DNA of 64,000 bases from Sepioteuthis lessoniana (taxonomy: Eukaryota; Mollusca; Cephalopoda; Myopsida; Loliginidae), in contig OY757939.1 of the NCBI GenBank assembly GCA_963585895.1, positions 37,916,619 through 37,980,618 on the forward strand, in the 5' to 3' direction. The stretch's first letter is position 1. Each line of letters opens with the position of its first letter. The translations under genes and the position numbers were made by a program. Below, one piece after another: positions 32,545 to 42,872 of the stretch. Under the pieces are notes generated by a model, which was not told where the DNA came from, did not search any database, and was given only the letters and a program-made list of their open reading frames with translations.

Positions 32545-33340
32545 GACAGGAAATGTCGAAGAGAAAGTACTCAGGAATAAAACCTACAGTTTGCATAGTC
32601 ACCAGTTATTTTCCTATGCTTGTCAATAGGCTGTAGCTATGTAGACCAAGTGTATGGCATAAGGACCGTACAAGCGTATATCATAATCTAACGACAGACG
32701 AATTATTATCTTAGGTGTTTTTTTACAAGTTGAATTTGTTACTAATCAGAACGTTTTAGCTGTAATGTTGGTGGTAAAGACAGCTACCATATGTCCATAT
32801 ATAGTAGTCATCATCATATATATATATATATATAATTGTTCTTATCGTTGTTATAACTTAACAAAAGTATTATCTCACTATACTTGCACGCAAAGAAGCA
32901 AGGTGCACATTTTCTTTGCCGTCTCTTTTTCTTTCGCTTTATCAAAAGAGCAAGATCCTCGTTACTTGCCGGCAGGGTTGAGTTCATTAAATACGATTCC
33001 TTTTTACGCCATTACAGACATTTCTTTGTAATGGTTTCTCGATGTTTTATACTTTTTCCGCCATCTTGAAAATATCCTCAACTCCAGTAACCTATTTAGA
33101 TCAGTCATCCAATCTACTTGATAAAAAAAAAAGATCTTTCAACGATTATCTATCTTATACTGACACATCCAACATGGAGAAGGAAAAGAAAAGGTGTATC
33201 TCTTGGAAATGAGAATACAAAATGGCGGAAAAACCAAGTGGTATCCTTTGGGCATGCGCATACAACATGAAATAAGAGCCATACGGTATCGCGCTATATA
33301 TGTGCGAAATTTAGGATAATCTATGTTCCTTGATAAAAAT
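32545..33340 (+). repeat. 0.8-kb repeat, arm 1 of a distant inverted pair
   Basis: Matches 43578-44380 in inverted orientation over essentially its whole length with few differences (GTCGAAGAGAAAGTACTCAGG and GCTATATATGTGCGAAATTT are near its two ends). An 88-residue frame (32765-33031, plus) and a 61-residue frame (32884-33069) are preserved in both copies. No domain is recognised, and part of the 88-residue frame reads through a (TA)n tract, so coding is doubtful. Confidence 0.75.
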
Positions 33341-33856
33341 ATTCTTCCCTTAATTTTTCAACAATTTTTTTCATTTTCATTTTGATTTGTTCAATTTTCA
33401 AATTTAATTCTGAAAAGCTTTTTCTGCATTATTTTAAGTAAGTGTGTGTGGGCGTACTTCTTTAATCAAATATGATGTCAAACTACTTTTTAGGCCATTA
33501 TCAAAAGAAAGATCTAAATAGATTGTCATACTGGGAAGATATTTGGAAATTAAGATTTGATTAAGAAAAATGTAAAGTATAGCACATTGGATCCAAAAGC
33601 ATTAAAGTTAAGTATAAATTTAGCAACAGGAAAATCAAAAAGTAAATAAGGAAAGAGAATAAAGGGTTGTTTTTTATGATGCATTTAAAGCCGAAAATAA
33701 TATTTCGTCTATTATATCGAAAGCAAATCCATATTAAACAACTAGATTAATAGAAAATGCATTATTAGGATTTGGAAGAATAAATAATATATTCTTTGTG
33801 AACAAAAGAATAGAAAATATATATTCTCGAAACTCCGTTTCACTGAAGCAATATAG
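33341..33856. other. Unassigned AT-rich stretch
   Basis: No recognised element. Confidence 0.5.
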
Positions 33857-34088
33857 TTTGGTTTGGTTTGATTTGGGTTTATAGCATATCAACAATTATT
33901 GGTTTTTTAATGCCAATCCATTTTCATATATATATAAACAGTTCTATTTCAAACAATTCAGTTTAGCGCAACTACACAATTAAATATCAAAAATAGTTCT
34001 ATTTCAAACAATTCAGTTTAGCATAAGTACACTGTTTAGTTCTATTTAACCCATATATAAGACACAATCAGGTGCTACCACTCTGTAA
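33857..34088 (-). repeat. Interspersed repeat L, 3' part only
   Basis: Tail (TTATAGCATATCAAC), two tandem units, and a stop at GGTGCTACCACTCTG, so the 5' part is missing. Confidence 0.7.
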
Positions 34089-34240
34089 ATAAAAGCTTAA
34101 CTAAGTGGTCTCTATAAACTTCAGGGATGAATATAATTTTGGCTGTGTGAATAAAAGTATGGGGGCCACTCTTAGTGAATTCACTAGTTTGTATTTATCA
34201 TTCCTTTTATAACAAAAAAAAACAAAAATCGCTGGATCAA
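34089..34240. repeat. Short dispersed repeat, hAT-like remnant
   Basis: GTGGTCTCTATAAACTTCAG and GGATGAATATAATTTTGG resemble the segment at 35078-35220 (TTGGTCTCTATAGATTCC, GGATGAATAAAATTTTGG). The latter begins CAGGGCTTCTCAG, a hAT-like end. Both lack a visible opposite terminus. Confidence 0.35.
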
Positions 34241-34329
34241 TATACATCTCGTAAGATGCTTAATTAGACATGATGGCAACTAGGAATATGACTTTTACAT
34301 ACATTACATACAGTCATTTTCAAAGTCGG

Positions 34330-34540
34330 GAACCCCAGTGACACAGTGGCTAACGCGTAAGCGAGTTCAAACTCCAGTCACGCTATTGCTTTCACTTACG
34401 GACAAATACTCTTGGGAAAGGCATGAACCCTTTTATTCCCCAAGCTATTGGTTGAATAGTACTACTACTGTTCCTCCACAAAAATAGCTTTGGCATTGAA
34501 TAAACTGCGAAGGTTGATATGCCATTAAGTAAAGAAACCG
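34330..34540 (+). repeat. SINE-A copy
   Basis: Head GACACAGTGGCTAACGCG with AGTTCAAACTCCAGTC (B box), core GGGAAAGGCATGAACCC, tail TTGGCATTGAATAAACTGC and TTGATATGCCATTAAG. Confidence 0.75.
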
Positions 34541-34668
34541 AAAACTTACAAAGTATGTTTAGTTACAAATTGAACTGGAATCCCCTTATTCTCTGAGTCA
34601 AATCCTATTAATCGTATTGCTCCTATAGATTCCTCGTTCTGATGTGCCCTTTTTGAGGAGTTGAGTTT

Positions 34669-34701
<33 letters not shown>

Positions 34702-34702
<1 letters not shown>

Positions 34703-34942
34703 AGTAAAAAATAAAGTTAGCGACCATAGTCGAGGGTGACACAAAGGCTCCCTTTTCGATAGCTACTACACCGAGGTGAAGTGGTGGGCGCTACTCCTTT
34801 CTTTGGATTACCCTTGATCCGTACCTTATAATGCTGAGTGTTAAGCAAGGTGGCATCAAGTAACATTTTTGAGTCCTTAATATGACTCAACCTGGGATTG
34901 AACCCCGGTCTCCCGAGCCATTGGTGTACACTCTGTCCACTT
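34702..34942 (-). repeat. SINE-C copy next to (TA)n
   Basis: The 3' end abuts (TA)n (34676-34702), as at 2490. The B-box region GGGATTGAACCCCGGTCTCC is well kept and the head is truncated at about 34942. Confidence 0.75.
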
Positions 34943-35074
34943 TTAGCATGTATATATATCATATATACAAACATAATAAGTTTAGTTATATAAACTTGAT
35001 GAACTTTGAAACTGTCCAGTGATAACTGTCCAGTGAAGGATTTTAATTTGCATTTTATAGTTATATCAGCAATT

Positions 35075-35220
35075 TAGACCAGGGCTTCTCAGTTTGGTCT
35101 CTATAGATTCCTTGGATGAATAAAATTTTGGTACAGTGGTAGGGTTCTATGGGAAGAAGGTGAATTTTCTTGTTTTTATATTTATAAATCCCTTCATAGC
35201 AGAATAAAAAATAGCTTGGT
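35075..35220. repeat. hAT-like remnant
   Basis: Begins CAGGGCTTCTCAGTTTGG; partner copy of the segment at 34089. See that entry. Confidence 0.35.
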
Positions 35221-35250
35221 CATATTGGCTGATATTGAAAATTGTAGTTA

Positions 35251-35732
35251 TGTAACATATACAGATGCATGCGGAAGCAAAATTAACAACAATGACGAAC
35301 AAACACACTTCTTTAGGAAAATATACCTCTCACACTTTATTCGAAATAGTTGCGAAAGGATTACAAAAGGGTTATGTGTAAGAGGTGAGTTGGAGACTGA
35401 ACAAACTTCAACATATTGACCCCCAGTTCTTTGTCTTTAGTAGCACTTCTTTCTCGTTCTACTGGGCTGCTCAATCGGGGGTCTTGAGGGCCCATAGCCC
35501 TCTGCTGGGTGCTGGTTCTCTCTCGAGCATCTTATCTCCAACTTGACTGACTCCAACTATCTGAACTTCCTGTCGCACCGGGTTATATCATTGTTTGACA
35601 TCCACCTGCTTCCTGCGAGCGTCGCATCTGCACCCAATTCAACCTGTCCTCAGTCAGGGTTATACCCTGATATCTTCGACCGGATGCACCTGTTCCTTGA
35701 TTGACGGCTGGGTCGAAGGTCAATATGTTACA
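35251..35732. mobile_element. LTR-like element with 10-bp inverted ends
   Basis: Begins TGTAACATAT and ends ATATGTTACA, a perfect 10-bp inverted terminal match obeying TG...CA. Length 482 bp. It is GC-richer than its surroundings, with CT-rich 3' half. The flanks (AGTTA and GTAAA) do not give a clean duplication, so either a solo LTR with decayed duplication or a DNA-transposon relic. Confidence 0.45.
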
Positions 35733-35824
35733 GTAAAATATCCTAAGTTTTATGGAACTGTAGAGTTCATTTTAGTAACTATTCCAGGTTCGTAGACGAT
35801 GGTTTAATAGAGGTTATAGTCATA

Positions 35825-36077
35825 GGAAATCGACAAAGCTAACCGAGTTCAAATCCTGAACAAGGCGGTTTACATTTTACGTAACACTCGGGAAGGGTAT
35901 GGACCCCACTATTCTCCTTCTAGCAAAGGGTAAATAGAAACGTATGCTGAGGTCTTTAAATATTGTATGGCAACCAGTCTAACAGAAAAAATTCTCCGAA
36001 TTCAAATCTGTTAGACTCCGCTTCAAAGTGACCTTGTGTCACATCCTGCTTGTGCGGAGAGGTTGGGCAAATACATT
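35825..36077 (+). repeat. SINE-B copy, diverged
   Basis: B-box region GAGTTCAAATCCTGAAC, core GGGAAGGGTATGGACCCC, and the B tail GTTAGACTCCGCTTCAAAG to GGAGAGGTTGGGCAAAT. About 20 percent different from the 29423 copy by eye. Confidence 0.7.
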
Positions 36078-36079
36078 TA

Positions 36080-36730
36080 TGTTGGTTTGGTTTTAAGGCA
36101 TATCAAACATTGGAGGTTACTTAATGCCAAATTCTTTTAATACATGTATATGAAATATATGGTTTCTAAACTTATTTTGTAGATAACATTTTTAAATGAA
36201 CCTGAGCTCATTTTTTCACACAGTCAAATAGTTTCTTAATTTGTATCTAATACGAAAAATTCTATTTACTATTAATCATTTGTTTGTACACAGTTTAATA
36301 CTTTCATGTATTGCTATGTATCACAAACATTTCAATTAAACTTTTGTCATTTGTTTTCACACAGTTAAATGATCAAACAGTTCTATTTCAAACAATTCGG
36401 TTTAGCACAAGAACACAGTTTTTTGTTTACACTCAATTAAATGTAAAAATAGCTCTATTTCTAAAAATTCGGTTGAGCATACGTAGGCAGTTTAAATGTC
36501 AAACAGTTCCATTTAACCCATAGATAGTACCCTATCAGGTGCTACAGCTCCGGGCCAGAGTGGACTTGGGAGAAATGGCAATGAAGGGGTACTCCGCATT
36601 CCCCAAAGCTCAAGCATTACTGGAACCTCACCATAAGATTATTTAGAGTGATATCTTGGGCTCTCAATGAAGGAGTCTTACACCTCTACAGAAATGCAGT
36701 CGATATATTCTGCAGCCCCAGCCGACTTGG
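36080..36730 (-). repeat. Interspersed repeat L copy
   Basis: Immediately follows SINE-B. Tail TTAAGGCATATCAAAC, about seven degenerate tandem units, unique part and CAGCCGACTTGGCC end. Confidence 0.75.
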
Positions 36731-36953
36731 CCAAATATATTGGTTTAGCCATATAGATTATGTACTCAGCAAACAGGAAGCCCTTTGAACATAGAACGTA
36801 GTAGATTGCACTTCCAACTCGCAAACCCGCAAACTAATATTTATGATCGGTCAGTGCCCACCAAATCCATCACTTCGAACAAATATGAATCCCAGATTTC
36901 AATGTGTTTGCATTTATTGTTGACTGGTTCTTTTTTTCAAGTAAACTATGTTA

Positions 36954-37243
36954 CTATTTACCAACCCCTCCGCTCGGGCAGGATATGACACAAGGTCAAT
37001 TTTTAAGCGGAGTTTAACAGGTTTCAATTCAGAGTTTTCCTTCTCCTAGACTAGTTGCCTCACCAAGGCTGAAGAACCTAGTCTGTCCTACTATTCACCC
37101 ATAGCTGGAGGGAGAATAATTGGATTTATACTTTACCCAAGGGTATTAGTGCTATGTGAAATGCAATCAGTCTCGTCCAGTATTTGAACTCGTGTCGCCG
37201 TGTCCATTTCCTACGACGATAACGACGACACCACGGGCACCGC
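36954..37243 (-). repeat. SINE-B, full length, 16-bp duplication
   Basis: CAAGTAAACTATGTTA is perfect at 36938-36953 and 37244-37259. Sequence is close to the 29423 copy, including the GGTGCCCGTGGTG head end and ACCCCTCCGCTCGGGC tail in reverse. The perfect duplication indicates fairly recent insertion. Confidence 0.9.
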
Positions 37244-37259
37244 CAAGTAAACTATGTTA

Positions 37260-37955
37260 AACACTGGTAAATTAGTTGTGTAAATTAATATTCAATTCAT
37301 TTATTTGGGAAAAATGGAAATTAAATTTAGCACAAGAAAATGTTTGAGAAGCCTTGATTTAAATCAACCCGAAGCATTTGTGCCAGTTATTCGTTCACAG
37401 TGTGAATCTATTTGGTTACGTGATTTGTTTCGTGGTCTCATGATTCCTGACCTGTACCTGTTTTATCACGAATTTGCCTTTAGGTTCACCGTATTAGCAA
37501 ATATGAAAGATCATCCTTTGATCGCATTATTCTTCACGCTCTAGTTAACGTCAGTTCAGATAGCAGTTTAGGTGCTTTTCATTGAGGTAACAGCTCAACA
37601 CGTACAATGACCAGGTATTAAATATTAAATGAATTGTTGAATGCTATTTGTATTGAAGAAATTTGTGCGCCATTCTGGATGATTCGATATGATTTTCTAT
37701 AGATTTCAGTGAAAAGAAATTCTTAAAAACAACTCCAATGGAAAAGTATTAATCGATATTTGATTCTCTGGCATTGTCCTCAACTTATATGTTTTCACGA
37801 TGAAATCTGGAAGTTCACGAATGTACTATTCATATCTACCAATCTAATTCTGTTTATATCTATCTATCTATCTATCTATCAATCATTGTTCTAATCTATC
37901 TATCTATCTATCTCATTCTCTTCATATCTATCCATCTCATTCAACAAAAATTTCG

Positions 37956-38020
<65 letters not shown>

Positions 38021-38219
38021 GTGCATGCATACACTTTTTGAAGCAGAGAGAGTTGAGATGAGACAGAGATAGAAAGAGAGAGACAGGTGAGAGGGAGAAA
38101 GTTATATATAGAAAGGAGAGTATTTGGATAGATAGATAGATAGATATCCAATGATTAGACAATGAGCCTCTATACCTATTACAATCAATTAATTAATATT
38201 ATTTCTTTAAAGTTTGCAT
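37260..38219. other. Unassigned, with (CTAT)n and (CT)n
   Basis: Tetranucleotide CTAT tracts at 37857-37912, (CT)n at 37960-38002, (CA)n to 38022, GATA at 38129-38146. The 79-residue frame 37305-37544 has a balanced composition but no recognisable domain. Confidence 0.5.
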
Positions 38220-38835
38220 TGCCCTGTCGGTTGGGGCTGTAGGATACACCAACTGCATCTATGCAGAGGGGTAAGACACCCCAACGAGTGTTCTGGATAT
38301 GACACAAAACAATCTGATGGTGAAGTTCCAGTGATACTGAGGTTTGGGGGAATGCGGAACACCTCTTCATTGCCATTGCTCCCAGGTCCACTCTGGCCCT
38401 GAATGGTAGCACCTGAGAGGGCCTTATGTATGGGTTAAATAGAACTAAACTGCGTACTTATAATAAACGGAATCGGCTGAATTAGAACGGTTTGAATAAA
38501 CTGAATAGTTTGAAATAGAAATGTTTTGACAATTAAACTGTGTACTTACATTTAAACTGTGTACTTATGCCTAACTGAATTGTTTTTAATTGAACTATTT
38601 TTGACATTTAACTGTGTGTAAACAAAATCTATACTTATACTTAACTGAATTGGCAAAATTAGAACTGTTTGAATGAACTGAATAGCTTGAAGTAGAAATG
38701 TTTTTGACAATTAAACAGTGTTCTCATGCTAAACAGAATTGTTTGAAATAGAAATTATTTGTAAAAAAAATGTATTTGGCTTTAAATAACCTACAAAGGT
38801 TGATATGCCTTAAAACACAACCAACCAACCAACTT
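38220..38835 (+). repeat. Interspersed repeat L copy
   Basis: Begins at the GTCGGTTGGGGCTGTAGG segment, with unique part, about eight tandem units of variable length, and a tail ending in repeated CCAACC. Confidence 0.75.
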
Positions 38836-38842
38836 ACCAACA

Positions 38843-38983
38843 ACCTTTTTTCTCAAATGTTGTAATTTCTTTCGAGACAGTACTCTTTGCTACACCAAAT
38901 AATTCAGCAGTTTTTGGTACATTAGCGCCTGCCATTTGAGCACGAACAATTTGATCTCTTTTAAACTCTGATAGATCTGCCAT
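38843..38983 (-). pseudogene. Tc1-like transposase N-terminal fragment
   Basis: The minus frame opens with ATG (38983) and reads 47 residues without a stop: MADLSEFKRDQIVRAQ, then AGANVPKTAELFGVAKSTVS and FEKKG. This is the first helix-turn-helix (paired-like) of Tc1-type transposases, with the usual V-x-K-TAELF-x-V-x-STVS pattern. It is cut at 38843 by the L tail. No catalytic domain lies downstream, so it is a fragment. Confidence 0.75.
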
Positions 38984-38989
38984 ATTCAG

Positions 38990-39489
38990 GAATTCTGATT
39001 AAAATCAAACCAACCAACAAACCAACCGACCTTAAAGTTTGTATAACTGGGATTCATGATATAATTGATCAAATGTGGGCTGAAGTGTCATGCAAAATAT
39101 TTGATCCTTGGCCAATATTAGAAACTAATTTCCCCGAAGATATTGAAATGTCCATTTTTATGTTGCAGGCAATGTCCTACGAAAAGATTTTCCCTGAGAG
39201 GAGGAAATATTTATTGATACTGTTGTTTTTATTGTTACGAACACGTTGCAGCGAAAAAATCAGTGGCTAACGTGTTGGTCGGGTACATCGTAATGAGTGA
39301 GTTCGAATTCTAGTTTCGCTAGTATGTTACTGTTATTCAACTAAGAAAGCTTATCCGTAATATTTTCTGCTTAATATCGTATGCTTCTTGTCTTTTTAAC
39401 GGGAAACTATTTTCTATCATTTGATCGTTCGTCTAACGTAATATTGGCAGATCTATATTTTCATTTTTATGTAGTGGAATTATATAGTG
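38990..39489. other. Unassigned stretch
   Basis: The 65-residue frame 39073-39270 has balanced composition but no recognised domain. A decayed SINE-A head may lie at 39255-39330 (AGTGGCTAACG, GAGTTCGAATTC). Confidence 0.4.
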
Positions 39490-39664
39490 AACTGAATTAC
39501 CATAACCAGAAAACACTGCCAACACCTACACAGGAAAACACTGGACCGGTGTTTCGACCTTATTAGGTCTCTTCAGCAGTGTATACCGTGATCTCCGCTA
39601 CTGGAGATCGAACCAGCGACCACAGATTGCAGAGCCGAAATTCTACCACTGAGCCAAGAATCCA
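39490..39664 (-). repeat. SINE-E copy 1: tRNA head plus hammerhead
   Basis: On the minus strand: head TTGGCTCAGTGGTAGAATTT (A box) and GGTTCGATCTCC (B box), then GCGGAGATCACGG, then the hammerhead motif (39538-39582), then a tail ending TTTTCTGGTTATGGTAATTC. ~175 bp. It faces copy 2 head-to-head at 39710, with ~45 bp between the heads. A tRNA promoter head and a self-cleaving-type tail in one short element is the most unusual structure in the window. Confidence 0.7.
39538..39582 (-). ncRNA. Hammerhead ribozyme motif, canonical
   Basis: Minus strand, 45 nt. Helix I ACACTG (39577-39582) with CAGTGT (39538-39543), six pairs. Core CTGAAGA (39570-39576). Helix II GACC/GGTC with a 6-nt loop (39556-39569). 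GAA (39553-39555). Helix III has two pairs, A-U and C-G, closing ACCG. The nucleotide before the cleavage point is C in GTC (39544). Every conserved core position fits. The very short helix III is like that reported for PLE and retrozyme hammerheads. Confidence 0.7.
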
Positions 39665-39709
39665 TAACGCACTCAAGTGACGCCAAATTAACTAGTCATG
39701 GTAATAGTG

Positions 39710-39885
39710 CATGGCTGCGTAGAGTTTTCGCTCAGCAATCCATGATCGCTGGTTCGATCTCCAGTGGTGGAGATCATGTTATACACTGCTGATGAGACAT
39801 AATACGCTCGAAAAAGCTTTCCGGTGTTTACGTATGTCGTGCGTATGTGTTCGCCGGGTTTTCTGGTCATGTTAATTCAATTCAT
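39710..39885 (+). repeat. SINE-E copy 2
   Basis: Plus strand: head ATGGCTGCGTAGAGTTTTCG (decayed A box), GCTGGTTCGATCTCC (B box), GTGGAGATCATG, hammerhead-like motif (39783-39827), tail TTTTCTGGTCATGTTAATTC. About 75-80 percent identical to copy 1 by eye, so the pair is two insertions or an old inverted duplication. Confidence 0.65.
39783..39827 (+). ncRNA. Hammerhead-like motif in SINE-E copy 2
   Basis: Helix I ACACTG (39783-39788) with CGGTGT (39822-39827; one G-U pair). Core CTGATGA (39789-39795) is the canonical sequence. Helix II GACA/GCTC is weakened to two or three pairs. GAA at 39810-39812. Helix III AAA/TTT closes GC, then C before the cleavage point. Helices I and III have different sequence from copy 1 but keep pairing. 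Confidence 0.55.
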
Positions 39886-40439
39886 AATATTGGCAGATTA
39901 TAAATACAAATGATGCCAATGTATCTCTTTGCAAGACTCCACCGACAGTATCAAAGAAATCAATGTCACTTTCTCGTGAGCGAATCATTACCTTCGTGTC
40001 TTTGAAGAACAACATTTTATTGGTAACACTTTCTTCGAGAAGATCACATGCTAGAAGAATTTGTTCAATTCATCTGTACATGGATTCAAATGCCTTCGAT
40101 AGAGTTGCCTCGAGATTTTTACTCGTACTCCTTCTAATGTTCGACGAATTGTTATGATTTGAAAAACTGGGGATAGTTTTTTTCTTAAAGCCGTTCTGAT
40201 TTTTTCTTCGTCTTTTTCCAACTTCTGGACGAATACGATTTCGGAGCAGAGTATTATAAACCTAAGCAGCAATATAGTAACGGTTATAATTCTATAGATT
40301 TTTAGGGATTTCAACGTCGCCTTTCTTCCGGAATGGGAGGATTCAGCCTTTCATCCTTTTCTCTATTATCTTATTTGATTAAGCGAAGTCGTAGAAATAT
40401 TCTGAAATTTATTTTTCAACATTTGTTGCTTTAGTTTCT
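39886..40439. other. Unassigned stretch
   Basis: No recognised element. The 87-residue minus frame (40051-40314) is hydrophobic at its start but shows no family motif. Confidence 0.45.
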
Positions 40440-40936
40440 TGGTTTGGTTTGGTTTTATGGCATAGCAGCCATTGTTGGTTATTTAATGCAAAATCCATTT
40501 TATACATATAACAAGTTCTATTTCAAGCAATTCAGTTTAGCATAAGTACGCATTTTAAATTTCAAAACAGTTCTATTTCAAATAATTCAGTTTAACATAG
40601 ATACACATTTTAAATGTCGAGAACAGTTCTTTTTTAAACAAATTAGTTTAGCATAAGTACATTTTTTGTTTACACAGAGTTCAAAGAAAAATACTTTTTT
40701 TAAAAAGTCACTTTAGCATAAGTACACAGTTGCGTTCTATTTGACTCATAGATAAGATCCTATCAGGCGCAACCACTCTCTGCCAGAGTGGACCTGGGAG
40801 TGATAGCAATAAAGAGATACTACGTATTCTGGAACCTGATTGTTTAGCATCATATACCAGGATACTCATGGGGGTGTCATACCCCTCTGCAGAGATGCAG
40901 TCTGTGTATTCTGCAGCCCTAGCCGACTTGACCATT
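40440..40936 (-). repeat. Interspersed repeat L copy
   Basis: Tail TTTGGTTTTATGGCATAGC, about four tandem units, unique part, and the AGCCGACTTGACCA end. Confidence 0.75.
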
Positions 40937-41486
40937 TAGTTTCTTAAAGTAATTGCCGCATCAGCCGTGTATTTTTGAAGATGTCTTAAAATTTTAGCAT
41001 TCATATTGTTTTAAACAAAGTAAATAATGTGAAAGTTAAGATAAAAAATCTGATTAGACGTACCAGAAATTATATACCTTAGAGTAAAAGCCTTGCAAGA
41101 AGGAGGCAGGTGTTGTCTTCAACAAGATATTATTCCAATGTTTAAATATGCAATACATTTTCAGTGTGAACAGTTTTGAAACCACAAGTAATATGAACAC
41201 TCATCTTGATAATAATATCATAGTAAATATAGGATGAGAGATTGATTTATTTTAAAAGCCTAAAGCGTAATTGCCGGAGTTTCTTAAAAAGTAATTAAAC
41301 TTAAATCCACGGAACAACTTATTTTCTAAAATTACCACATTGCAAGTAGAATAATTAATGTTCCATTGATTTAAGTTAAGAAATTTGAATCGAGCGGTGG
41401 ATTTGATTTTCATTTTAAAAATCGACTTAAAGTACTTAAATTCAAAACAATTCACAAATAACATTGGTTCAATTTAGTTTCTTTGT
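40937..41486. other. Unassigned AT-rich stretch
   Basis: Nothing recognised. Confidence 0.5.
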
Positions 41487-41562
41487 TTAATGGTATATCA
41501 ATTTTCGTGGGTTATTTAATGCCAAAACAAATCCTTGTAAAAGAACAATAGTAGTACTTGAT
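41487..41562 (-). repeat. SINE-A 3' fragment
   Basis: Only the stem-loop tail and 20 bp of core, in tandem with a second SINE-A tail at 41580. Confidence 0.6.
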
Positions 41563-41579
41563 TGAATGTTTGTTTGTTT

Positions 41580-42030
41580 GTTATTTAATGGCATATCTAT
41601 ATTCTCAGGTTATTTAATGACAAATCAACCCTCTTTGGACTGGCCTAATGCGTAGAGTGTTCGCCAATCGTCCGGGAGACCGGAGTTCCATCCCAGGTCC
41701 AGTTATACCAAAGACTGAAAAATTGTACTTGATTTCGCCTTGCTTAACTCTTAGCATTATAAAGTCAGGATCAAGGATAAAGTCCAGCGATCCATGGAAT
41801 GGAGTAGCACCCTCCCCTACACCTCGGTGTAATAACTATTGAAAAGGGAGCCTTTGTGTCACCCTCGACAAAGGTTGCCAACTTAGTGGTACTATTTAAC
41901 CCAAAGATCATAGGATTTGGGGGGTTCATACTTTTCCCCAGAATATTTGTCGAAAAGTGAACGTGATAGCACAAATGGAGTTATAAGATGTCATATCCTG
42001 CACATTAGCCACTACGCCACAAAAAAATCC
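41580..42030 (-). repeat. SINE-A copy split by SINE-C
   Basis: Tail at 41587-41636 and core plus head at 41887-42030 belong to one SINE-A read in reverse; the middle is a SINE-C in the opposite orientation. The break falls in the AGTAGTGGTACTATTT region of the core, giving a clear nested insertion. Confidence 0.7.
41637..41886 (+). repeat. SINE-C nested in SINE-A
   Basis: Head CTGGCCTAATGCGTAGAG and B box GGAGTTCCATCCC, then the family body to AAGGTTGCCAACTTAG. It is younger than the SINE-A that it interrupts. Confidence 0.8.
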
Positions 42031-42132
42031 CCGCGAATAACATTGTATAATAGAAATATAATAGTTTTTGAGCTTCTCTGATGAAGTATTGTCAGTATAT
42101 ATCCCAGTTGGGTGCAACTACTGACTGTAGCT

Positions 42133-42608
42133 CTATATAGAGGTAAGACTCCTCCAACGAGTGTCCTGTGGCCCAGTCACGTGGAGCTGCAGAATACACT
42201 GACTGTAACTCTGCAGAGAGGTAAGACTCCTCCAGCGAGTGTCCTGTGGCCCAGTCACGTGGAGCTGCAGAATACACTGACTGTAACTCTGCAGAGAGGT
42301 AAGACTCCTCCAGCGAGTGTCCTGTGGCCCAGTCACGTGGAGCTGCAGAATACACTGACTGTAACTCTGCAGAGAGGTAAGACTCCTCCAGCGAGTGTCC
42401 TGTGGCCCAGTCACGTGGAGCTGCAGAATACACTGACTGTAACTCTGCAGAGAGGTAAGACTCCTCCAGCGAGTGTCCTGTGGCCCAGTCACGTGGAGCT
42501 GCAGAATACACTGACTGTAACTCTGCAGAGAGGTAAGACTCCTCCAGCGAGTGTCCTGTGGCCCAGTCGTGTGGAGCCGCAGAAAACACTGACTGTATCT
42601 CTGCAGAG
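42133..42608 (+). repeat. 78-bp minisatellite, six units
   Basis: Units start at about 42133, 42211, 42289, 42367, 42445 and 42523; the middle four are nearly identical (GCCCAGTCACGTGGAGCTGC). Because 78 is a multiple of three, both strands carry long open frames of a 26-residue repeat; they have no other support as genes. Confidence 0.9.
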
Positions 42609-42872
42609 AAGGTGCCCGTGGTGTAATGGTTATCGTCGTAGGGAAATGGATACGGCAACACGAGTTCAAATCCTGGACGTGACTGATTGCATTTCACATA
42701 GCACTAATACCCTTAAGAAAGGTATGAATCCGATTATTCTCCCTCCAGCTATGGGTAAATCGTAGGGCAGCTAGTCTAGGAGAAGGAAAACTCTGAATTC
42801 AAACCTGTTAAACTCCGCTTAAAAAATTGACCTTGTGTCATATCCTACCCCGGCGGAGGGGTTGGTTAATAA
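42609..42872 (+). repeat. SINE-B inserted in the minisatellite
   Basis: GTATCTCTGCAGAG at 42595-42608 and GTATCTCTACAGAG at 42873-42886 are the target duplication (one mismatch). Head GGTGCCCGTGGTGTAATGG and B box GAGTTCAAATCCTGG are intact; tail ends GGAGGGGTTGGTTAATAA. The array on the right is more diverged than on the left. Confidence 0.85.

Noticed and set aside
32765-33031. 88-codon ORF as a gene because it is identical in two copies
   Set aside because: The whole 0.8-kb repeat is near-identical, non-coding parts included, and the frame crosses a (TA)n tract, so no selection on protein is shown.
37305-37544. 79-codon ORF as a host exon
   Set aside because: No recognised domain, no splice or promoter support, in an AT-rich interval next to microsatellites.
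42092-42765. Overlapping open frames of 178-217 codons on both strands
   Set aside because: Caused by the 78-bp minisatellite whose length is a multiple of three; the same repeat outside the array has no open frame.
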